This document shows, piece by piece, positions 59,219 through 64,000 of a stretch of DNA of 64,000 bases. The notes under the pieces are model-generated. The model had not been told where the DNA came from. It made no database searches and saw nothing but the letters and a program-made list of their open reading frames with translations. This DNA comes from Sepioteuthis lessoniana (lineage: Eukaryota > Mollusca > Cephalopoda > Myopsida > Loliginidae). The stretch lies in NCBI GenBank assembly GCA_963585895.1, contig CAUZXS010002510.1, positions 83,501-147,500 on the forward strand, written 5' to 3'. The translations under genes and the position numbers were made by a program. The first letter of the stretch is position 1; each line of letters starts with the position of its first letter.

Positions 59219-59482
59219 TAACCGGACATTGGCATAAAGGTTAAAGTGTTCGTCAATGGCCCGGGAGACCTGGGTTCAATCCCAGGTCGAGTCATACCAA
59301 AGACTCAAAAAATGGTACTTGATGCTACCTTGCTTAACACCAAGGATTATAAGGTATGGATCAAGGATAAAGTGGAGCAATCCAGGGAAAGGAGTAGCGC
59401 CCTTCTCTACACCTTGGTGTAGTAGCCACCGAAAAGGGAGCCTTCGGGCCACCCTCGACTACGGTCGCCGACTTTACTTTAT
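59219..59482 (+). mobile_element. family F SINE, young
   Basis: Head 'accggacattggcataaagg', B box 'gggttcaatcccagg', tail 'cggtcgccgactttacttta'. CpG sites are mostly intact. Confidence 0.9.
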
Positions 59483-59484
59483 TT

Positions 59485-59615
59485 ACCCCTCTGCCACGGT
59501 CAGGATGTGACACCAGGTCAATGTTTAAGCAGGACAAATTTGTTTTTTCTTTTTGTCTTGACCAGTTGCCACGCTAAGGCTTAAGAACCTAGTCTGACCA
59601 ACTATTTTACCTCTA
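59485..59615 (-). mobile_element. family A SINE, 3' fragment
   Basis: 'ctctgccacggtcaggatg', 'gacaccaggtcaatg' and 'gaacctagtctgacc'. It abuts the F copy ending at 59482. Confidence 0.65.
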
Positions 59616-59619
59616 ATTT

Positions 59620-61395
59620 TATATAACAATTTGGTGACATGACGTTTAATCCCTTATTTTTAAAAAATACTACTTATTTGTCTATTTTAATTAATTCCTT
59701 TAAACCAAAGCCATCATCAATATCTACTTGGGTTTGAGTATTGTAATTAATCTGTATCTTAAAAGACTTGGATTTGTCTAATTTCTTACTATGTCAAGGA
59801 AGGAAGACAGTTACTTCGTTAAAGCCAAATTCTTTTATTGGAGGTGGGGGTCAAAAAACATGAAAATTAAAATATTACTGCTGTCAATATTAAACCCTTT
59901 GGCTTGAATTGTATTACAGTTTCACCAAAACCCCAAAAACAAACATTGAAATATATTCACAATGTTGAATGAATAAATGAATGAATGAATGACTGTAAGA
60001 AAGAAAGAAAGAAATAGTTTATCATATAAATATCTATAATTAAAAACAATCAGAGGTTCTTAGAGTTGTATTTATATAGAATGTATATATCTAGAGAAAT
60101 ATTAGATAAGCGTGAAAAATAACAACATGGCTGAAACGTAGTATCTCATTTAAAATTTGAAAAAAAAAAGAAAAAAAAAAGGAATGACCGCTAGCCCACG
60201 TAATTTCATGTTCTCATCTTTCATGATTCAACATTTGTCCATATGAGAGAGAAGCTCACGGAAAAAATTGTTCTCATAACAAATGTTTTTATCATGTATA
60301 TCCCTACCCCCTCCACAAATCATCGTATAAAAATCAAAAAAAAGAAAAAAAGAAAAAACAAAAAATAAATGAAATAAACAAAAACGGACCTCATTCCCAG
60401 TGGAGGACAGGGAAAATAGACTTTGAAATGAAAGAAAGGAAAATGATATGAATGAGAGAGAGAGAAAGAGAGAGAGAGAGAAATGCAATTGAAAAAGAGC
60501 AGACGATAGCAGCACGTGGCATGGTCGGATCATCTCAGTGAATTTGATTGAGCTTTCGCGCTCAAAGAGCCAAAGTCAACTCAACTCCTTCCTTGTTATT
60601 CAAAACGTTGTATTGAATCAAGATCAATATCAAAAACACTGAGCTTTTTGTATTAATAACCTTTTTGTAAAAAAAAAAAAAAAAAGAAAGAAAGAAAAAA
60701 GAATTAAAAAAAAAAAAAAAAAAGATTGTAGTGAAAGAAAAGAAAAAAGAAAAAAAGAAGAAAGGATATTCTACGTAAATTCCATGGCAGGGTACCTATC
60801 TTTGCCACTTGCTGTTTGTACGTTTTATTTCTATGCTCAAAAACTTAACATAAAATGGAGTTGATTGGGGAAAAAAAAAGAAACTAATTGTGTACAGGTA
60901 ATATTAATGGGTATAGCTCTTAAAATGATGGATGCGAGTGAGTGTTTTCTGATACGTTGTATAGAGTTTGATACAGTTGGGGCTTTGTACGATGTCCTCA
61001 AAATTCAGCTAGTAAAAAGGGTTGTGTGAACAGCATGTGGGGATAATCGCAATTTAAATAAAAAAGAAAAAAAAAAGATTGTAATATACCAACATTATCC
61101 TGACTTGTCTTATATTTCCATTTTTCTTTCTTTCTGTCACTTTGTGTACAATTTATTTTCAAAGATGGAAAAGAAACGAATAAGAGTCAAAAACCTGGCT
61201 CATTTGGAAGAGGGATGCTCCATACGATCGCACGCCATCCAAAAATAATTGAATAAAAAAAAAAAAAAAAAAGGTCACCCAATCATCTATCGTCTTTATG
61301 GATGGTAGCGACCATAAATGTAGTCTACTGTATTATGCAGTAAGGGTTCATGCAGTGTTGAATGAATATATATATTTTAGTACATATATAAAGAT
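59620..61395. other. repeat-poor, A-rich sequence
   Basis: No SINE recognised over about 1.8 kb. A runs with scattered G (60155-60182, 60670-60725, 61255-61273) and the GA tract resemble the FoxP 3' UTR in texture, so it may be UTR of another gene, but no coding exon is visible beside it. Confidence 0.35.
60425..60485 (+). repeat. (GA)n purine tract
   Basis: 'gagagagagaaagagagaga' and neighbours; the minus-strand Ser/Leu frame 60228-60533 arises from it. Confidence 0.85.
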
Positions 61396-61399
61396 GTCA

Positions 61400-61656
61400 A
61401 GAGGCGCTCGTGGTGTAATGGGAATATAGACATAGGAAATGGACACGGTGACCCGAGTTCAAACCTGAACGAGGCTGTTCGCATTTCACATAACGCTAAT
61501 GCCTTTGGGAAAATGTATGAATAACTAATCTTCCTACAGGTATAGGTAAGTAGAAGGGCAAGTGAGTTCTTTAACCTCGGTATGGCAACCGATATAGAAG
61601 GAGGAAATCTGAATTCAAACCACTTAAAAATGGACCTGGTACCGTATCCTACTCGG

Positions 61657-61657
<1 letters not shown>
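61400..61657 (+). mobile_element. family A SINE, 'gaggcgctcg' subtype
   Basis: Head 'gaggcgctcgtggtgtaatg', B box gagttcaaacc, tail 'ggacctggtaccgtatcc', followed by (AT)n and (AC)n at 61661-61703. Confidence 0.8.
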
Positions 61658-61705
<48 letters not shown>

Positions 61706-61791
61706 TACACACACGAAGATCTTGTGGTAGGTACAAAATTCAAATATTGTTTTTAAAAATATTTTGAAAATGATTAAAATATTTTAAAATC

Positions 61792-61826
<35 letters not shown>

Positions 61827-62199
61827 GGACTTTTTTTCACGTCACTTCTCAGATAATTGTCAGTGATAATAAAGTTTACATCGGAGGAAGCTAACATAGT
61901 ATATTGTCCATCGAAAAAGCCAGGAGGGAGTAGAAAACTGACCATAAATTATCCCAAGCTAGAAGAATTGGCGCGGGTAATGTTTTCTTTACATGGTCCA
62001 ATGAGGTTGTTAAAAAGTAATGGTGTATAAAATTGTTTTTCAATAGACAACTCTGATTTATGCCTTGTTATAAGCAAGGCATTCAGTATTGATGACTGAA
62101 ATTCATTATTTGAATTCACGAGGATGGTAAACATTGTGGACTTCTATGCGGCTGCGCAAACCGGATTGTCCAATAGGTGACAAGCTATGGCGGAAGATG

Positions 62200-63430
62200 A
62201 GTTTTGATTGGTCGGCGCTGCAGAATAGGAAACATGGCTCTAACAAAAGAACTATCAGTTAAAACAATGGAAAGAACCGTGAAACTAATTAAAGAAAGCA
62301 ATTCACAGTGAAATGTCGTGAAAGATGTTGGTTGTCGCCTGTGTTTAAATTTAATGCTACTATAAAAAGACATGGGGTGGTTAAAAAAGGAAGATTTACT
62401 GGTAAACCACAATGAACCTCTAAGCATTAGGATGGGGTAATATTTGTCGCTACCTCCCACCAGACAGGACCTGACACAAGGTCAAAAGCCCGAAGGCCGA
62501 TTAAAGTGGGGATAAAGGAGAGGGGAAAGTCGGGAACGAGCCAAGACTCGAACCCTGCTAGTCATTGACCCACTAAGTGCAATGTGGGTCTAATGAGTCA
62601 AGCAGTATCACGGACTTAAATATAGATCCGGACACATATGCCAGAATATAGCTTGAACTAGACCGCGAGATCTAGTGCTATACAAGGAGTGCATGGGGGT
62701 CAAACAAGCAGCTCGCCCAGCCTAACCTGGGGAGCTTTTCGGCCTCGAATCTGCTATTGATCGATCACCCATCCGGCACGAATGCCAGACGGCCTAGCCA
62801 AAACGCTAGGGAAGCGATGGGATAACTCAAAGCGAAATGCCTTTAAAGTAGAAATGGAATAAAACAAATGGGCCAAAACACGAGTTTTGGTTTGTGACAG
62901 AACTTCAATTGGTTGAATTAAATGGGAATTACATAGAGAAAAGCTAAACAAAAACCAGCATTAACATCCTAAAAGAAGAAAATGAGGTTTAAGTTGGCTA
63001 AATAGAAATTTATCATGGCGTGTGAACAATTGGATGAAAGTGATATTCAGTGATGAACGAAGAATCTAAATTGGCAATGCGGCTAGAACTTTTGTTTGGT
63101 GCTGTTCAGATGAAAGATATAGGGATAATAGCCCGAAGAAAACAAATTACCCAAGCCATTCATCATGTGGGCTCTTAAAGAATAAAGATGGCGATCATTG
63201 TCTTAAAAATCAATGCACATGTATACACAGAAATTTTTGATAATTTGCTAATTCTATCGATAGAACATTTTTTCAGCGATGAAGAAATCAATTTTTAGAG
63301 CAGTAATGCATCTTGTCACGGGACAAAATGAATTTATTCAGGAAAAGCATAAAAACATCAATGACAGTCAGCGAACAGTCCGGATCTAAATCAAATTGAA
63401 AATTTATGACGGACATATAAAAGAAAAAAA
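62200..63430 (+). pseudogene. decayed Tc1-type transposase, interrupted
   Basis: Fragments of a Tc1-family transposase occur in order on the + strand. About 62235-62400: MALTKELSVKTMERTVKLI, the N-terminal HTH pattern, then a KRHG...GKP region. About 62990-63110: NWMKVIFSDERRI and ARTFVW, matching W..V.(W/F)SDES(K/R)F and the following tryptophan block. About 63290-63420: SSNASCHGTK and SANSPDLNQIENL, matching QDNAPCHTAK and SPDLNPIENLW. Several stops and frameshifts lie between. A repeat-derived insert (about 62455-62830) splits the N-terminal and catalytic parts. I did not locate the terminal inverted repeats. Confidence 0.75.
62455..62830 (-). mobile_element. SINE-like insert (family H) within the Tc1 remnant
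   Basis: Read on the minus strand, it has tRNA-like boxes near its start (ggctaggccgt, then agattcgaggcc) and a second B-box-like gggttcgagtc further on, and it ends with 'ttgaccttgtgtcagg', the same tail as family A SINEs. It lies between the N-terminal and catalytic remains of the transposase. It is GC-richer than its surroundings, hinting at a younger age. Family not recognised. Confidence 0.5.
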
Positions 63431-63508
63431 GAAAAAGAAAAAAAGAGGTCCATGAAAAGCTCCATCTACCAATGAATATGTACATTATACATACATACAT
63501 ATATATAT

Positions 63509-63655
63509 CGTCATCCACAGACAGACCTGTTTCGTTCTATCAGAACTCTTCAGGGTAGCCAAACAGGCTAGATTCCCGAAGCTGGGATTGAAACTTGGTT
63601 GACCCAAACGCCAATCCAAGATTCTACCACTCAGCCACGAGGAAACCAGCGCAAG
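63509..63655 (-). mobile_element. family I tRNA-derived SINE
   Basis: Minus strand: 'cctcgtggctgagtggtag' (A box), 'gtttcaatccc' (B box), then 'ccctgaagagttctgatag' and 'aacgaaacaggtctgtc', a G-like core. Short, about 147 bp. Confidence 0.7.
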
Positions 63656-63738
63656 TGAAGGAAATTTAAACGCTTATGTATCACAATTGTTTTTCTTTAC
63701 ATATATCCGCTTAACGGCTACCGAGAGCTCGATTCACA

Positions 63739-63771
<33 letters not shown>

Positions 63772-63775
<4 letters not shown>

Positions 63776-64000
63776 GCACAACCATGATGCAACGAAAGGT
63801 CAATTTCTAAGCGAAGTTTAATAACTTTAAATTCAGGGTTTTCCTTCTCCAAGGCCGGTTACCATACCAAGGTTAAAGAGCCCTGTCTGTCCTATTTACC
63901 CATAGATAGACAATAATTGGATTCATATTCCCCCACCGGGTATTAGTGTTATGTGAAATGGAAACAGTCTCAGCTTGAATTCTTCCCCCCAAAAAAAGAT
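63772..64000 (-). mobile_element. family A-like SINE running off the window end
   Basis: Minus strand; tail 'gaaattgacctttcgttgc', then the A body to 'aacactaatacccggtgg'. The head lies beyond base 64000. Confidence 0.7.

Overview
The window is animal nuclear DNA: AT-rich, intron-dominated, full of microsatellites, homopolymers and tRNA-derived SINEs. The one gene I can support is the 3' end of FoxP, a forkhead transcription factor, on the + strand. Three exons (29164-29239, 32131-32264, 36777-37299) join in frame through consensus splice sites. The first two encode a block that lines up with the vertebrate FoxP C-terminal segment 'LNASLQAALAESSLPLL', and the last carries a SUMO-type 'SIKQEP' motif like the 'VKEEP' of vertebrate FoxP, followed by a Met/Ser/Thr/Asp-rich tail ending in TAA. 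I saw no exon for the zinc finger, leucine zipper or forkhead domain, so bases 1-29163 are probably one long FoxP intron or part of one. The variety of SINE families and the low GC suggest a lophotrochozoan, most likely a mollusc. That is inference, not proof.

Layout. 1-29.1 kb: upstream intronic sequence with two tandem arrays (2.3-3.25 kb and 21.0-21.65 kb), at least 18 SINE or repeat insertions, a deleted mariner-type transposon (20.4-20.95 kb), a 21-bp perfect inverted repeat (4.86 kb) and long pyrimidine tracts (6.4-6.9 and 17.75-18.07 kb). 29.1-37.3 kb: the three FoxP exons; their introns hold a solo LTR (29579-29816), nested SINEs and an inverted pair of 5'-truncated LINE tails. 37.3-40.5 kb: A-rich sequence with no recognised dispersed repeat, the probable long 3' UTR. 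40.5-64 kb: intergenic or unknown sequence with more SINEs, a foldback element (47742-47962), a mariner-like remnant (49154-49657), a CpG-richer patch at 50.4-50.95 kb, a 115-bp (AT)n inside a larger palindrome (53.1 kb) and a decayed Tc1-type transposase (62.2-63.4 kb).

Repeats. I name the families A to I for this window only. A, B, E, F, G and I have tRNA-like heads with A and B boxes. A and B share a central domain but have different heads and tails. The tail of B ('ggcattaaataacc...ggttgatatgcc') is also the tail of the longer family C and its relative D, and this tail is what has been multiplied into 89-bp and 119-bp tandem arrays. Clear target-site duplications and nested insertions allow relative dating. 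Apart from FoxP I recognise no protein-coding gene; most open frames elsewhere are low-complexity or lie inside repeats.
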